The position numbers were made by a program, and so were the translations under genes. A stretch of 64,000 bases of DNA, from assembly GCA_002162685.1 (NCBI GenBank), contig MAAQ01000020.1:124001-188000 (forward strand). The letters are read 5' to 3'. Source of the DNA: Flavobacteriales bacterium 33_180_T64. GTDB taxonomy: Bacteria; Bacteroidota; Bacteroidia; Flavobacteriales; Flavobacteriaceae. Shown piece by piece: positions 26,601-35,041 of this stretch. The notes below the pieces were generated by a model that was not told where the DNA came from, did not search any database, and saw nothing but the letters and a program-made list of their open reading frames with translations. Every line of letters begins with the position of its first letter. The first letter of the stretch is position 1.

Positions 26601-29175
26601 CATTTGTTGTTGGTGAAAATTCAATTTCAAAAACAATAGATTCTGTTGGAAGTAAAGTAAATGGGGCAGGGTTAGTTGAGATATTGAATTCTGTATTATT
26701 TGATGAGGTAATACTAGACACGGTTAGGTTTGCAGTACCTTCATTTCTTACGTAATAAGTTTTAGGAGCAGTAGTGTTACCAATTACAGTAGTTGCAAAA
26801 ATAGTATTGTTACCTGCATTTGCAGCATTACCATTAGTTATAGAAGCTAGTGTATTTCGTTCGACATCTATTTCTGGTGCAGGAGTAAAACCTTCACCAG
26901 TTAAATTTACAGCACAAGCAGCTTCATTACTATCATTATTATTAATGGTTAACACACCTGTTCTGGTGCCATCAGCAGATGGTGTAAACCTAACAGTAAC
27001 AGTTTGTGTATTTCCAGAGGTAACCGTAAAAGGTGTTGCTGGAGAAATAATAGTATAATCACCAGTTATGCCAAAAGAACTGATATCTAAGTCTGCTGAG
27101 CCTGCATTTTCTATATCAAAGGTAAGATCAGACGTGCTGCCATCGCTAGCAACATTACCATAATCTATAGTGTAACCGCAATTTTGGTTAGTTGCTGTAT
27201 TATCTACAAGTTGAATTTCTGGACTGGTACCTTGACAATCACTTGTGTGACTTCCAAGATTTGAAATATCATTAGAACTGTAACAGCTCCATTCGGTATC
27301 TGGGTCAAAAGTATTGCCACCATCATCATCTCCACTTTGGACCGTACTATTTCTCACGAGAGTACCATCGGCAGTTCCCTGCGTACATAAAGTTCCTGTC
27401 CATTGCGAACCTGGATCTAAACCAATTTCTCCTACAACGTCAATAATTGTACTGGAGTTACGTAAGGCTATTGCATCATCTCCATTAAATGTAAGCGACC
27501 CAGATTGTTGGTCGGAAGCAAAGCCTAGACCTTCACTTGAATTTTCTAATACGAACACGTCATAAGATGCAACTGTACCGCTTAAAGCAATAGTTGTGCC
27601 TGCTGATGTACTTCCGTTAGAATAAATTTGAATATCATAGCCTGTAAGAGATATTGAAGATGCTGTTGGGTTATAAATTTCTATAAATTTGTTATTAGAA
27701 GAGCCTTCTACATATTCTGAAATAAAAAGATCAGAGCAAGGGGCATCGGTAACTGTAAGGATTCCTGAGTTATTAGTGACAGCATCCCAAAAGTTTCCTA
27801 CGTTATCAGATTGAATTCCTCCATAAGTATAAGTACTACCATTTAATTGAAAACGGCTTGCATAATAATAAGTGCCTGCAGAACCAATAACGGCACCAAT
27901 GTCTGCGATGTATTGATCGTTGTTTCCTGAATCAGAGTCATAAGTGGCAGCCACCCATGTCCATCCCGCTCCAATGCTTGGATCATTATCGGTTGTATTA
28001 TAACCTATCCAAGATAGAATATTCGCTCCTTGCCCTACTGCATCAGTTACTCCAGGTTCATAAACTTGAGCATAGACGTTATGTGTTGCTCCTGTTGTAA
28101 TATTCCCTAATTTCGGAAAATCAACATTACAAAAATCTGCCGTATCAGGGTCTACAACGAGCTGTACAGAATCACTACTCCAGATACCTCCAGTACCACC
28201 ATAAACAAAACCACAGCTATTTAAGCGGAAGCGAGTAGCATAATAATAAGTGCCAGTAACTAATCCAGAACCAATTTCTGCAGTAAATTCATCATTATTT
28301 CCAGATTGCACATTAAAAGTTGCAGCAGTCCAAGTCCATCCAGCATTACTTGGATTGTCATTTGTAGAGCTATAACCAATCCAGGCTTCAATACCTGCAC
28401 CTGCACCTGCCGCTTCAGTGACTCCTGCCTCATAGGCCTGTGCGTACACATTAAAAGTATCTCCAACGGTAATTGTTTGAGGTGATGCGGTTGGAGATTG
28501 TATGTTAGCGTAATCTACAGCATCTGTGCATGAAGAGATTCCCTCTACTTCAATGTTATCAAATGCTACTGCTTCATTTCCTGCCGTCATAAAAACATCA
28601 ATTCGTAAATCCAAAGTATTACCTGTTGTCCCTATTGCAAATGAAAATTGTTGTAAAGCAGTTGTTAAAGCTGTTCCATCTCCGGTACCATCAAAGGTCG
28701 TATCTTGGTTTAAAGTTGTATTGAATCCACCGGTTCCTTCAAAAGCACCAACTAAAGTATAACCGCCACTGTCTATTTGACTATATATTCTAATATATTC
28801 TGGGTCATCATATGCTCCAGAACTGCCGGCTCCAAACAAGCCTAAAATGTTAACTGAGGTATATCCAGAAATATTAATAGATGTAATGCCTACAGTTGAA
28901 ATTCCAGATCCAACTGGGTTAGCTCCATCTTGAGTGTCTTCACCAGCCCAATATTTGGTTCCATCAATGCCAGAATATGCTGGCACACCAGTAGGGTCAG
29001 TTGCATCACCTATTAAATCAAAATAATCATCTGTTCCGTCTGAAAACACACCAGTAGATGTATAGCCAACATTTGGCGCTCCTTCAAAAGATTCAGAATG
29101 TATTGTTACTTGTCCATAACTAGACATAAAAGCAAGTAGAAATGCTAATAGAATTGGGGTGTAATTTTGTTTCAT
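23644..29175 (-). CDS. Giant multidomain secreted protein with T9SS type A sorting domain
   Basis: An 1843-residue surface or secreted protein. Layout by residue: signal peptide 1-21; beta-sandwich 22-214; two related units at about 240-340 and 360-477 (both with NVYAQ-YE-GVT, WIGY and YYYA-RF-LN); a lamin-tail domain 483-645 (LFISEYVEGSSNNKFIEIYN); two choice-of-anchor-D repeats 652-885 (NNNDSNEAACAVNLTGEG and NNNDSDENPYTFGVEGDG); an IPT/TIG domain 890-965; a second lamin-tail domain 983-1142; an Ig-like domain 1145-1246; a region typical of T9SS cargo 1355-1760 (NFIGNPYPSAID); and the type A sorting domain 1765-1843. No catalytic site is recognised; adhesion or matrix binding is likely. Monocistronic. 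Confidence 0.88.
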   Translation of the reverse strand: MKQNYTPILLAFLLAFMSSYGQVTIHSESFEGAPNVGYTSTGVFSDGTDDYFDLIGDATDPTGVPAYSGIDGTKYWAGEDTQDGANPVGSGISTVGITSINISGYTSVNILGLFGAGSSGAYDDPEYIRIYSQIDSGGYTLVGAFEGTGGFNTTLNQDTTFDGTGDGTALTTALQQFSFAIGTTGNTLDLRIDVFMTAGNEAVAFDNIEVEGISSCTDAVDYANIQSPTASPQTITVGDTFNVYAQAYEAGVTEAAGAGAGIEAWIGYSSTNDNPSNAGWTWTAATFNVQSGNNDEFTAEIGSGLVTGTYYYATRFRLNSCGFVYGGTGGIWSSDSVQLVVDPDTADFCNVDFPKLGNITTGATHNVYAQVYEPGVTDAVGQGANILSWIGYNTTDNDPSIGAGWTWVAATYDSDSGNNDQYIADIGAVIGSAGTYYYASRFQLNGSTYTYGGIQSDNVGNFWDAVTNNSGILTVTDAPCSDLFISEYVEGSSNNKFIEIYNPTASSISLTGYDIQIYSNGSTSAGTTIALSGTVASYDVFVLENSSEGLGFASDQQSGSLTFNGDDAIALRNSSTIIDVVGEIGLDPGSQWTGTLCTQGTADGTLVRNSTVQSGDDDGGNTFDPDTEWSCYSSNDISNLGSHTSDCQGTSPEIQLVDNTATNQNCGYTIDYGNVASDGSTSDLTFDIENAGSADLDISSFGITGDYTIISPATPFTVTSGNTQTVTVRFTPSADGTRTGVLTINNNDSNEAACAVNLTGEGFTPAPEIDVERNTLASITNGNAANAGNNTIFATTVIGNTTAPKTYYVRNEGTANLTVSSITSSNNTEFNISTNPAPFTLLPTESIVFEIEFSPTTNGTRSSTITLNNNDSDENPYTFGVEGDGDCAASSLTITPTTGPENTIVTVTGTNFGGSTTATVNGLSATVSIISATEIEVTIPSGATTGSLEINDDLGCLSAELFTVIDELISSCEGSAGSTPTDIFISEITDHGTGSHSYVELFNGTGASVDLSDYEIRIHNNGAATATNTIPLTGTVINNDVFVVAFGSTDATTAHAAHGYDLSDNASGINEDDNIRLYNTATTTWIDLWGDTTGSVFTIASKDYTYRRKNTGIVAPSTTWDSNDWDSFTPVDYSDIGAYDFSTGTPPTITVQPNTPSTSCDLTASISITATEGFVGGNSLAYQWYFTAPGNTSWTAATNGATYSGATSATLNILNTLSLDGYQYYCEVREDTATCYTATNAVKLNVATTTWDGADWTNSTPPDINTIAVIDGDYDTSTHGSFSSCQLIVNSTYTLTINNNTFIEVENNLTVDGNILIETDGSFVQNNNSAIVDGAVLSDKTKIVVEKETAILNSPQEYTYWSSPVFGEVISDGLNESAVQRRFWYNGQNFRDSTYETSNDDTTSTGQDDIDDDANDWQYATAGSTMSTGVGYAATHAAIGYIGSARYKYTFEGPFNNGIYNIPIYRNDAETNDNNWNFIGNPYPSAIDADLFLAANGSVDQTVGATNGAIFFWSHNTAADGSTNGNEALNYSQSDYAIINGTGQTAGGDGVVPNRFIPSGQGFFVSMTNAATSTVVSGSIRTTDIIFNNSMRVTGNNAQFFRTSNVSAYNKIRLDLTSNNGIFNQILVGYVNGATNEDDGMYYDAHKNLSINANAILYSLIDTEIDKKYAIQGKAPNDLTLNEVISLGFYSVIEEPTIYTLAIAQLQGEFMTNNTVYLRDNLLNITHDLNANNYSFTSETGEFNSRFEIIFQPETLSVTENEITPNELSIIELGDGNVKFSIGNSLVIKHIEIIDVVGRTIYKLKGNNATEIYNLSRLSQSTYIARVTLSNGQVITKKAIKRN

Positions 29176-29278
29176 AGGGATAATAAATATTAATCTTGCT
29201 AAAAAGAAAACAGGCTAATTTAAACAAAAATACTTATTAATGAGCATTTTATGATGGTTCATTATTAACATAAAGTTA

Positions 29279-29286
29279 TATTTTTG
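29279..29286 (+). promoter_or_regulatory. -7 promoter element for recX, near-leaderless
   Basis: TATTTTTG matches TAnnTTTG and ends only 4 bases before the recX ATG, so transcription would start at or very near the start codon. Confidence 0.5.
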
Positions 29287-29290
29287 CAGG

Positions 29291-29764
29291 ATGTATCTAC
29301 AAAAAACATATACTGTCGATGAAGCGCAAAAACGATTAGAGCGGTATTGCGCTTATCAAGAACGTTGTCATAAAGAAGTTACTCAAAAGTTGTATGAAAT
29401 GAAAATGATTCCTGAAGCAAGAGATCAAATTATCGTGCATTTACTTCAACATAATTTTTTAAATGAAGAGCGCTTTGCTAAAACTTTTGTTAGAGGGAAG
29501 TTTAGAATAAAAAAATGGGGAAAGCAACGTTTGCAACTAGAATTAAAACGCAAGGATATCAACAAAACAATTATTTCAATTGCTTTAAAAGAAATTATAG
29601 ATGAAGATTACTATGATACGTTTAATACACTTGCTGAAAAAAAGTTTGACAGCTTAAGAGAGACCAATCTTCAAAAGAAGCGTAAAAAACTAGCAGATTA
29701 TCTTTTATATAGAGGTTGGGAAAGCCATTTAGTTTATGATAAGATAAGAGCGTTAATCCCATAA
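29291..29764 (+). CDS. recX: Regulatory protein RecX
   Basis: A 157-residue all-helical protein that modulates RecA filaments. The three-helix repeats are visible: YCAYQERCHKEVTQKLYEM, then LNEERFAKTFVRGKFRIKKWGKQRLQLEL, the strongest family segment, then KLADYLLYRGWESHLVYDKI. Length is normal. Transcription appears to begin at the ATG, since a -7 box ends 4 bases upstream. recA itself is not in the window. A strong terminator follows the stop. Confidence 0.92.
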   Translation: MYLQKTYTVDEAQKRLERYCAYQERCHKEVTQKLYEMKMIPEARDQIIVHLLQHNFLNEERFAKTFVRGKFRIKKWGKQRLQLELKRKDINKTIISIALKEIIDEDYYDTFNTLAEKKFDSLRETNLQKKRKKLADYLLYRGWESHLVYDKIRALIP

Positions 29765-29767
29765 AAA

Positions 29768-29802
29768 AAAGCCCTAAAACTAATAGTCTTAGGGCTTTTT
29801 TT
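29768..29802. terminator. Bidirectional intrinsic terminator between recX and the outer-membrane protein gene
   Basis: An 8-bp stem (agccctaa 29770-29777 / ttagggct 29789-29796), with eight As before it and a T-run after it. Confidence 0.85.
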
Positions 29803-29815
29803 ATATTTTAAACTT

Positions 29816-30307
29816 TTAGAATTTAAAAGCTGCACCGATATTTAAAGCAAACTGATTATGGATATAATAGCCTATATCAGATTTATCGTCACTATATTTT
29901 GCTAATGGAAATGTAGCTTCAGTGAATAAACCAAATCCTTCACTAAAAAAATAACAGGCACCTAAATGTCCTCCAAAGTTTTTTAAGCTTAAGCTTAGAC
30001 CAGGATAAAAATCGAAATTTTCATCAATATTTATAACATTACCTAAATTGGCATTAAACCTTGCTTTTAAATCAAAACGATCACCAAAACCAATATTTAA
30101 ACGATCATCAATTCCTAAAGCATATGAAGATGAAATTCCTACAGATATGTTTTCTCCTAATCCGTAATCGTAAGTTACTGTGATACCTGTTGCTTCATCT
30201 TGAATATTAGCACCAATTTGAAACTTTTGATCGCCTTTTCCTTTATATGCTTGCGCATTTAATACTGATACAGAAACTAAAGCAATAATTAAAAGTATGT
30301 TTTTCAT
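29816..30307 (-). CDS. Small outer-membrane beta-barrel protein
   Basis: A 163-residue protein with a signal peptide (MKNILLIIALVSVSVLNAQA) and strongly alternating strands (VGISSSYALG, LKARFNANLG, GLFTEATFPLA), ending in an aromatic residue (NIGAAFKF), as outer-membrane barrels do. About eight strands fit the length. The segment GKGDQKFQIGANIQDEATGI resembles a small flavobacterial family that I recall as DUF6646; that name is uncertain. Function unknown. A CAAATATA, the complement of a TATATTTG -7 box, lies 37 bases upstream of the ATG. Confidence 0.75.
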   Translation of the reverse strand: MKNILLIIALVSVSVLNAQAYKGKGDQKFQIGANIQDEATGITVTYDYGLGENISVGISSSYALGIDDRLNIGFGDRFDLKARFNANLGNVINIDENFDFYPGLSLSLKNFGGHLGACYFFSEGFGLFTEATFPLAKYSDDKSDIGYYIHNQFALNIGAAFKF

Positions 30308-30344
30308 GTAGTAAAAATTAATTGTTTTTTAAAATTTGAGTTTG

Positions 30345-30352
30345 CAAATATA
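30345..30352 (-). promoter_or_regulatory. -7 promoter element for the small barrel gene
   Basis: On the minus strand it reads TATATTTG, 37 bases before the ATG at 30307. No TTG at 17-23 bases. Confidence 0.45.
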
Positions 30353-30379
30353 TCACAAGTTTTCAATTATGAATTGCTT

Positions 30380-31246
30380 TTAGTTAAATCTCTTATTTGT
30401 GCGAGTAATAGCTTGTTCGTTTTTCCAATCTATCCATTTTTGACCTTTAACACGTCGCATTATATTATCAAAATGACGCATTATTAAAACATTATAAATA
30501 GCTTTACTTAGATTTTTAGGGCGTCTAGCAATAGCTCGTAAACTCATAGAAAATCCAGGAGTGAGGTATTTCATATAATGCCAATACCCTTCAGGAATGT
30601 ATAATACTTCGCCATGATTTAACTCACATTGCCAACCTATAGCATTTTTAAGCGCTGGCCATTTGTTAAAATCCGGATTTGAGAAATCAATATCTTCTCT
30701 TGTGATTAACGAATGTGGAATTTTATATAAGTGATCATTTTGATTTTGATCAAATAAGATGCATTGTTTATTACCTTCAAAATGGAAATGAAAAATATTG
30801 GCTAAATCAATATCATAATGCATAAAGGTGTGTGAGTTTCTTCCTCCAAAAAACAGCATTGGAAGACTCTTCATTAGTTTTAATCCAAAATCTGGATACG
30901 TGTAATCGCTTTGTAGTTGTGGTATTTCCTTTAAGACATTCCAGAGAAAAATACGATACTTCGTGGGTTCTTTTTTGAGCAAGTCAACATACTCGCTCAT
31001 TTTCATTTTTGCATGAGGTTGATTGAAACCATCTTTATAATCTACAGGTCTGTCGTCATAAAGCGGAACAGTTTTGTCTCCCGCAATGGTTTTTATATAG
31101 TCTAAATTCCATTTATTATAAGCAGGCCAATCTTCTATAAAATGCTCTATAACCACAGGTTGCTGTGGTTTAAAATAGTTTGTGATAAATTCCTCTTTCG
31201 TGATGTTTTTTACCCGAGGAATGTCTTGAAGATTCAATGTGGACAT
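30380..31246 (-). CDS. Cupin-like/JmjC-type Fe(II) 2-oxoglutarate dioxygenase-like protein
   Basis: A 288-residue cytoplasmic protein of the Cupin_8 group. The start is the ATG at 31246; the frame also has a TTG one codon earlier. The double-stranded beta-helix metal site is intact: His143-x-Asp145 in MHYDIDLAN and His223 in PEGYWHYMKYL. A basic residue for 2-oxoglutarate is plausible in FSMSLRAIARRP. Relatives hydroxylate proteins or small molecules, but the target here is unknown. It lies downstream of a bioB terminator and is probably expressed separately from bioB. Confidence 0.82.
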   Translation of the reverse strand: MSTLNLQDIPRVKNITKEEFITNYFKPQQPVVIEHFIEDWPAYNKWNLDYIKTIAGDKTVPLYDDRPVDYKDGFNQPHAKMKMSEYVDLLKKEPTKYRIFLWNVLKEIPQLQSDYTYPDFGLKLMKSLPMLFFGGRNSHTFMHYDIDLANIFHFHFEGNKQCILFDQNQNDHLYKIPHSLITREDIDFSNPDFNKWPALKNAIGWQCELNHGEVLYIPEGYWHYMKYLTPGFSMSLRAIARRPKNLSKAIYNVLIMRHFDNIMRRVKGQKWIDWKNEQAITRTNKRFN

Positions 31247-31328
31247 CAAAAAAAATTAGTGCTCAAAGTTAATGAAACGTTATGAAATGGAATTAATTGT
31301 TAGTAAAAAACGTTTAATCTCCGATGTA

Positions 31329-31358
31329 AAAAAGAGAATAGGCGTTATCGCCTATTCT
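31329..31358 (-). terminator. Intrinsic terminator of bioB
   Basis: A 9-bp perfect stem (gaataggcg 31336-31344 / cgcctattc 31349-31357) with a ttat loop; on the minus strand it is followed by a T-run (31329-31334). Confidence 0.8.
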
Positions 31359-31440
31359 TTCTATCTTTTAATTTTATAATTAGTAACAGCTAAATAGTAA
31401 ATTGTAATTACTGTGTAGAACAGTAGTGATTTAGATGAAC

Positions 31441-32535
31441 TTATTTAAGCACTTTAGCTTTTTGTTTAGCCTCTTCGTTACGTTCAATTTTATGCTCAGG
31501 TCTTGTCCATTTTGGTTTTTCACCTAAAGCTTGATATTGTGAATCTTGAGCTTCAACTGTTTCAGGTTGCATTTTTTTAATGAATGGCTTTTGTGGATTT
31601 AATCCCAACATCTTGAACATTTCCATATCCGCATTAACATCTGGATTAGGCGTTGTTAGTAATTTGTCTCCAGCAAAAATAGAATTTGCTCCAGCAAAGA
31701 AACACATCGCTTGACCTTCGCGAGTCATTTCAGTACGACCTGCACTTAAACGTACTTGCGTTTCTGGCATAACAATTCGTGTTGTTGCAACCATTCTTAT
31801 CATATCCCAAATAGAAACAGGTTTTTGGTCTTCAAGAGGTGTTCCTTCTACGGCTACTAAAGCGTTAATTGGAACAGATTCTGGTTGTGGGTTTAGTGTT
31901 GATAAAGCGACCAACATGCCAGCACGATCTTCGGCATTTTCTCCCATACCAATAATGCCTCCAGAACAAACCGTAACATTAGTTTTACGAACGTTATCAA
32001 TCGTTTCTAAACGGTCTTCATAGCCACGAGTAGAAATCACTTCTTTATAGTATTCTTCAGAAGAATCTAAGTTATGGTTGTAAGCATATAAGCCAGCTTC
32101 GGCAAGACGTTGTGCTTGATTTTCAGTAATCATACCTAATGTACAGCAGACTTCCATATCTAGTTTATTAATGGTTCTCACCATTTCTAAAACTTGATCA
32201 AACTCCTCACCATCTTTTACATTTCGCCATGCAGCTCCCATACATATGCGAGAACTTCCTGATGATTTTGCACGTAGTGCTTGCGCTTTTACATGTTGAA
32301 CAGACATAAGGTCATTACCTTCAATATCTGTATGATATCGTGCGGCTTGTGGGCAATATCCGCAATCTTCAGGACATCCTCCAGTTTTTATAGATAATAA
32401 AGTTGATACTTGAACCGTATTTGGATCATGATGTTTACGATGAATCGTTGCTGCATTATATAGCAAATCCATTAAAGGCGTGTTATAAATTTCTAAAATG
32501 TCTTCTTTAGTCCAATTATGTCTCGTCTCGCTCAT
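31441..32535 (-). CDS. bioB: Biotin synthase
   Basis: A 364-residue radical-SAM enzyme that inserts sulfur into dethiobiotin. The cluster motif CPEDCGYCPQ supplies C54, C58 and C61 for the 4Fe-4S centre. Other conserved segments are YNHNLDSSEEYY, TVCSGGIIGMGE, and RLSAGRTEM, whose Arg helps bind the 2Fe-2S cluster. The C-terminal tail is longer than in E. coli and Lys-rich (about 30 residues). It is separated by about 5 kb from bioF-bioD-bioA. It starts 34 bases after the stop of the alpha/beta hydrolase gene and could share its transcript. Confidence 0.97.
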   Translation of the reverse strand: MSETRHNWTKEDILEIYNTPLMDLLYNAATIHRKHHDPNTVQVSTLLSIKTGGCPEDCGYCPQAARYHTDIEGNDLMSVQHVKAQALRAKSSGSSRICMGAAWRNVKDGEEFDQVLEMVRTINKLDMEVCCTLGMITENQAQRLAEAGLYAYNHNLDSSEEYYKEVISTRGYEDRLETIDNVRKTNVTVCSGGIIGMGENAEDRAGMLVALSTLNPQPESVPINALVAVEGTPLEDQKPVSIWDMIRMVATTRIVMPETQVRLSAGRTEMTREGQAMCFFAGANSIFAGDKLLTTPNPDVNADMEMFKMLGLNPQKPFIKKMQPETVEAQDSQYQALGEKPKWTRPEHKIERNEEAKQKAKVLK

Positions 32536-32569
32536 AGTATATGATGGTCTTTATAGAGTTCAAAAATAC

Positions 32570-33538
32570 CTATTTTATGTTCATAAAATTATCAAAAACT
32601 GTATAAAATTTTTCAGGTTCTTCAAGGTACGGATTATGACCACTTTGTTCAAACATTTCAAACTGTGCTTGTGGCATAAATAATTTGTATTGTACAGCAA
32701 ATTCTGGTGTGGAAACACCATCATATCGACCAGCAATAACTAATGTTTTTGCTTTTATATATTTTAATTGTTGACGATAATCTTGATTAATCATACTTCC
32801 AGACACATCAAAATCACCATCTTTTCCTATAATCGTTGTATAGACGTCTCCTGCCCAACCTCTATGTTTTGTCTTGGGAGCTTTAGACTGTAATTTCGTG
32901 TTGTGATAGTAAATGTATTTTGTAGGGAAATTTCCATAAACTGTTTTAAGAGGTTCTTGACTTGATAGATATCCTAAAGAACGAAGCGAATCTACAACCT
33001 GCCATTTTTCAGGAAAATGAGTTTTTGCATAATGATTATAGCTGTCACAATTAGCTTGCCACATAGCACCAGAATGAAAACCGTTGATTAATACCATATT
33101 TTTCACATGATCTTTATATTTGATAGCATAAGCTTGAGCAGGAACCGTTCCATAAGAATGACCAACAAGTGATATTTTATCAAGTTTTAAAAGTTGACGT
33201 AGTTTTTCAATTAAATCAACATCGTTGTCTACACTGTATTCTGAAACATCATTTGCATTATCACTTTTACCACGACCTAGCCAGTCAAAAAATACTACAG
33301 TATTGGTTTTGTGGTAGTGACCAAAAGCACCTTGCATATAATCATGAGAATTACCTGGGCCTCCTGGTAAAAAGAAAATAGGGTCGCCTTCTCCTAAAAC
33401 TTCAACATTGATTTGATAGCCATCAATAGTATAAAATTTGGATTCGAATTTCTCGAAGATATTGGGATCAGTTTGAGCTTGAGTAGAAAGGCTAGAGAAG
33501 ACTAGAAACACAAGATAAATTTTAAAAACAGAACTCAT
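32570..33538 (-). CDS. Secreted alpha/beta hydrolase, proline iminopeptidase-like
   Basis: A 322-residue exported hydrolase. ATG 33538 gives a signal peptide (SVFKIYLVFLVFSSLSTQAQ); the frame continues 12 codons upstream without a better start. The oxyanion motif FFLPGGPGNSH resembles HGGPG of S33 peptidases, the nucleophile elbow is GHSYGT, the acid is in VIAGRYDGVS and the His is in QSGHNPYLEEP. This fits proline iminopeptidase-like enzymes, but the substrate may equally be an ester. Its closeness to bioB invites comparison with BioH, the pimeloyl-ester hydrolase, yet the signal peptide argues against a cytoplasmic BioH role. Confidence 0.85.
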   Translation of the reverse strand: MSSVFKIYLVFLVFSSLSTQAQTDPNIFEKFESKFYTIDGYQINVEVLGEGDPIFFLPGGPGNSHDYMQGAFGHYHKTNTVVFFDWLGRGKSDNANDVSEYSVDNDVDLIEKLRQLLKLDKISLVGHSYGTVPAQAYAIKYKDHVKNMVLINGFHSGAMWQANCDSYNHYAKTHFPEKWQVVDSLRSLGYLSSQEPLKTVYGNFPTKYIYYHNTKLQSKAPKTKHRGWAGDVYTTIIGKDGDFDVSGSMINQDYRQQLKYIKAKTLVIAGRYDGVSTPEFAVQYKLFMPQAQFEMFEQSGHNPYLEEPEKFYTVFDNFMNIK

Positions 33539-33580
33539 AAAAATGGATTTATTGTAAATATAATTAGAAATCAATACATA

Positions 33581-33607
33581 AAAAAAATCCGCTAAGTAGC
33601 GGATTTT
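33581..33607 (-). terminator. Intrinsic terminator of the NfeD-flotillin operon
   Basis: A stem aaaatccgct/agcggatttt with aagt loop (33584-33607), and on the minus strand a run of seven Ts (33581-33587). It lies 6 bases after the flotillin stop. Confidence 0.85.
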
Positions 33608-33613
33608 AAAATA

Positions 33614-35041
33614 TTAATTGTCGTTGTTTTCGGTTTTTTTAGGAATTGATTTTGGCTCTACATCATTTTTGTCTTTACCTTTTAAGTATTCTGGTAAATC
33701 CATACCAGCCATATTAAACATGTCTTGTAAAGGTGGAACAGATTTATACATTCCCGATAAGAAATTAGCAGTAGACGATTTTCCGTCGTTACCATTTCCA
33801 CCATTTTCCCAAACAGTTACTTTATCAATCTTTATATTTTTGATGGCCTCTGCCTGTGTTTTTACTAATTCTGGTAATTTATCTGCAATTAATAATAAGA
33901 CTGCATCTTTACTACTGTTTCCAGCAGCTTTTACGATTTCTTGTAAACCAGCGGCTTGTTTTGTTAAGACTTCAAACTGTCCTTGAGCTTCAGCTTGTGC
34001 TTTAAATAATATCGCATCGGCTTCACCTTTTGCTTTACGACGAATCATTTCGGCTTCGGCTTCGGCATCAATTTCAACTTTACGTTTATCAATTTCTGCA
34101 GGAACAATGATATCTGCCATTTGAGATGACCGTTCACGTTCTGCTCTTGCTACTTCTGCTTGCTGTTCAGCAGCATAAGACTCTTCTAATGCTTTTGCGC
34201 TTTGTACTTTTTCTGTTGCGATTGCCACACGTTCTGCTTCTGCTTCTCGTTGACGACGTAATGAATCAGAATTTGCAACGGCAATTTTCGCGGTATTTTC
34301 ACCTTCTACAGCTTGTGCGTTTGCTGCAGCAACTTGAGTTCTTTCATCTTGTACGGCATTAGCTTCACCAATAGATCCATCTCTAGTTTTCTCAGCTACC
34401 GATTTACGAGCTGCATTAATTGCGTGTGCTGCAGCTTCTTTACCAAGTGCTTCAATGTATCCAGATTCGTCAACAATATCTGTAATATTTACGTTAATCA
34501 ATTTAAGACCAACTTTCTTTAATTCAGACTCTACACTTTGAGAAATATTCGTTAAAAATTTATCACGATCGTTATTAATTTCCTCAATATCCATTGAAGC
34601 TACCACTAAACGTAATTGTCCGAAAATAATTTCTTGCGCTAATTCTTGAATTTCATTTTGACCTAAGCCTAATAAACGTTCGGCAGCATTTTGCATTACA
34701 CCAGGTTCAGTTGAGATCCCAATGGTGAATCGCGATGGTACATTAACACGAATGTTTTGTTTTGATAATGCATTTACTAGGTTAACTTCAATAGAAATTG
34801 GTGTTAAATCTAAAAATTCATAATCCTGAAATACAGGAATAATAAAGGCTGCACCACCATGAATACATTTGGCCGATTTACCTCCGCCTACTTTTCCGTA
34901 GACCACTAAAATGCGATCTGAAGGACAACGTTTATAGCGTTTTATAAGAATGATTAAAAATACGAAGACGAAAAGTATTGCGGCAACAGCTGCAATAGGA
35001 AAGCCTAAGTCAAAGTTATTTTGTGTTACTAGGTAATTCAT
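33614..35041 (-). CDS. Flotillin family (SPFH) membrane protein
   Basis: A 475-residue protein: one N-terminal membrane segment (about 14-34), an SPFH/band-7 domain (LDLTPISIEVNL through VNITDIVDESG), then a long Glu/Ala-rich coiled coil with repeated EAEAE and AEAQ segments (about 210-390), and a Gly/Asn-rich tail. This is the flotillin (FloT/YuaG) plan; such proteins form large oligomers that organise membrane microdomains. Its first 26 bases overlap the end of the NfeD-like gene, so they are translationally coupled, as in Bacillus yuaF-yuaG. A terminator follows. Confidence 0.93.
   Translation of the reverse strand: MNYLVTQNNFDLGFPIAAVAAILFVFVFLIILIKRYKRCPSDRILVVYGKVGGGKSAKCIHGGAAFIIPVFQDYEFLDLTPISIEVNLVNALSKQNIRVNVPSRFTIGISTEPGVMQNAAERLLGLGQNEIQELAQEIIFGQLRLVVASMDIEEINNDRDKFLTNISQSVESELKKVGLKLINVNITDIVDESGYIEALGKEAAAHAINAARKSVAEKTRDGSIGEANAVQDERTQVAAANAQAVEGENTAKIAVANSDSLRRQREAEAERVAIATEKVQSAKALEESYAAEQQAEVARAERERSSQMADIIVPAEIDKRKVEIDAEAEAEMIRRKAKGEADAILFKAQAEAQGQFEVLTKQAAGLQEIVKAAGNSSKDAVLLLIADKLPELVKTQAEAIKNIKIDKVTVWENGGNGNDGKSSTANFLSGMYKSVPPLQDMFNMAGMDLPEYLKGKDKNDVEPKSIPKKTENNDN

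Noticed and set aside
25782-28762. Several small ORFs within the 1843-residue gene
   Set aside because: They have no family match, signal or start context and are shadows of the long gene's low-complexity Ser/Thr codons.
34126-34522. Leu- and Cys-rich ORFs antisense to flotillin
   Set aside because: They are the reverse of its Glu/Ala-rich coiled coil.
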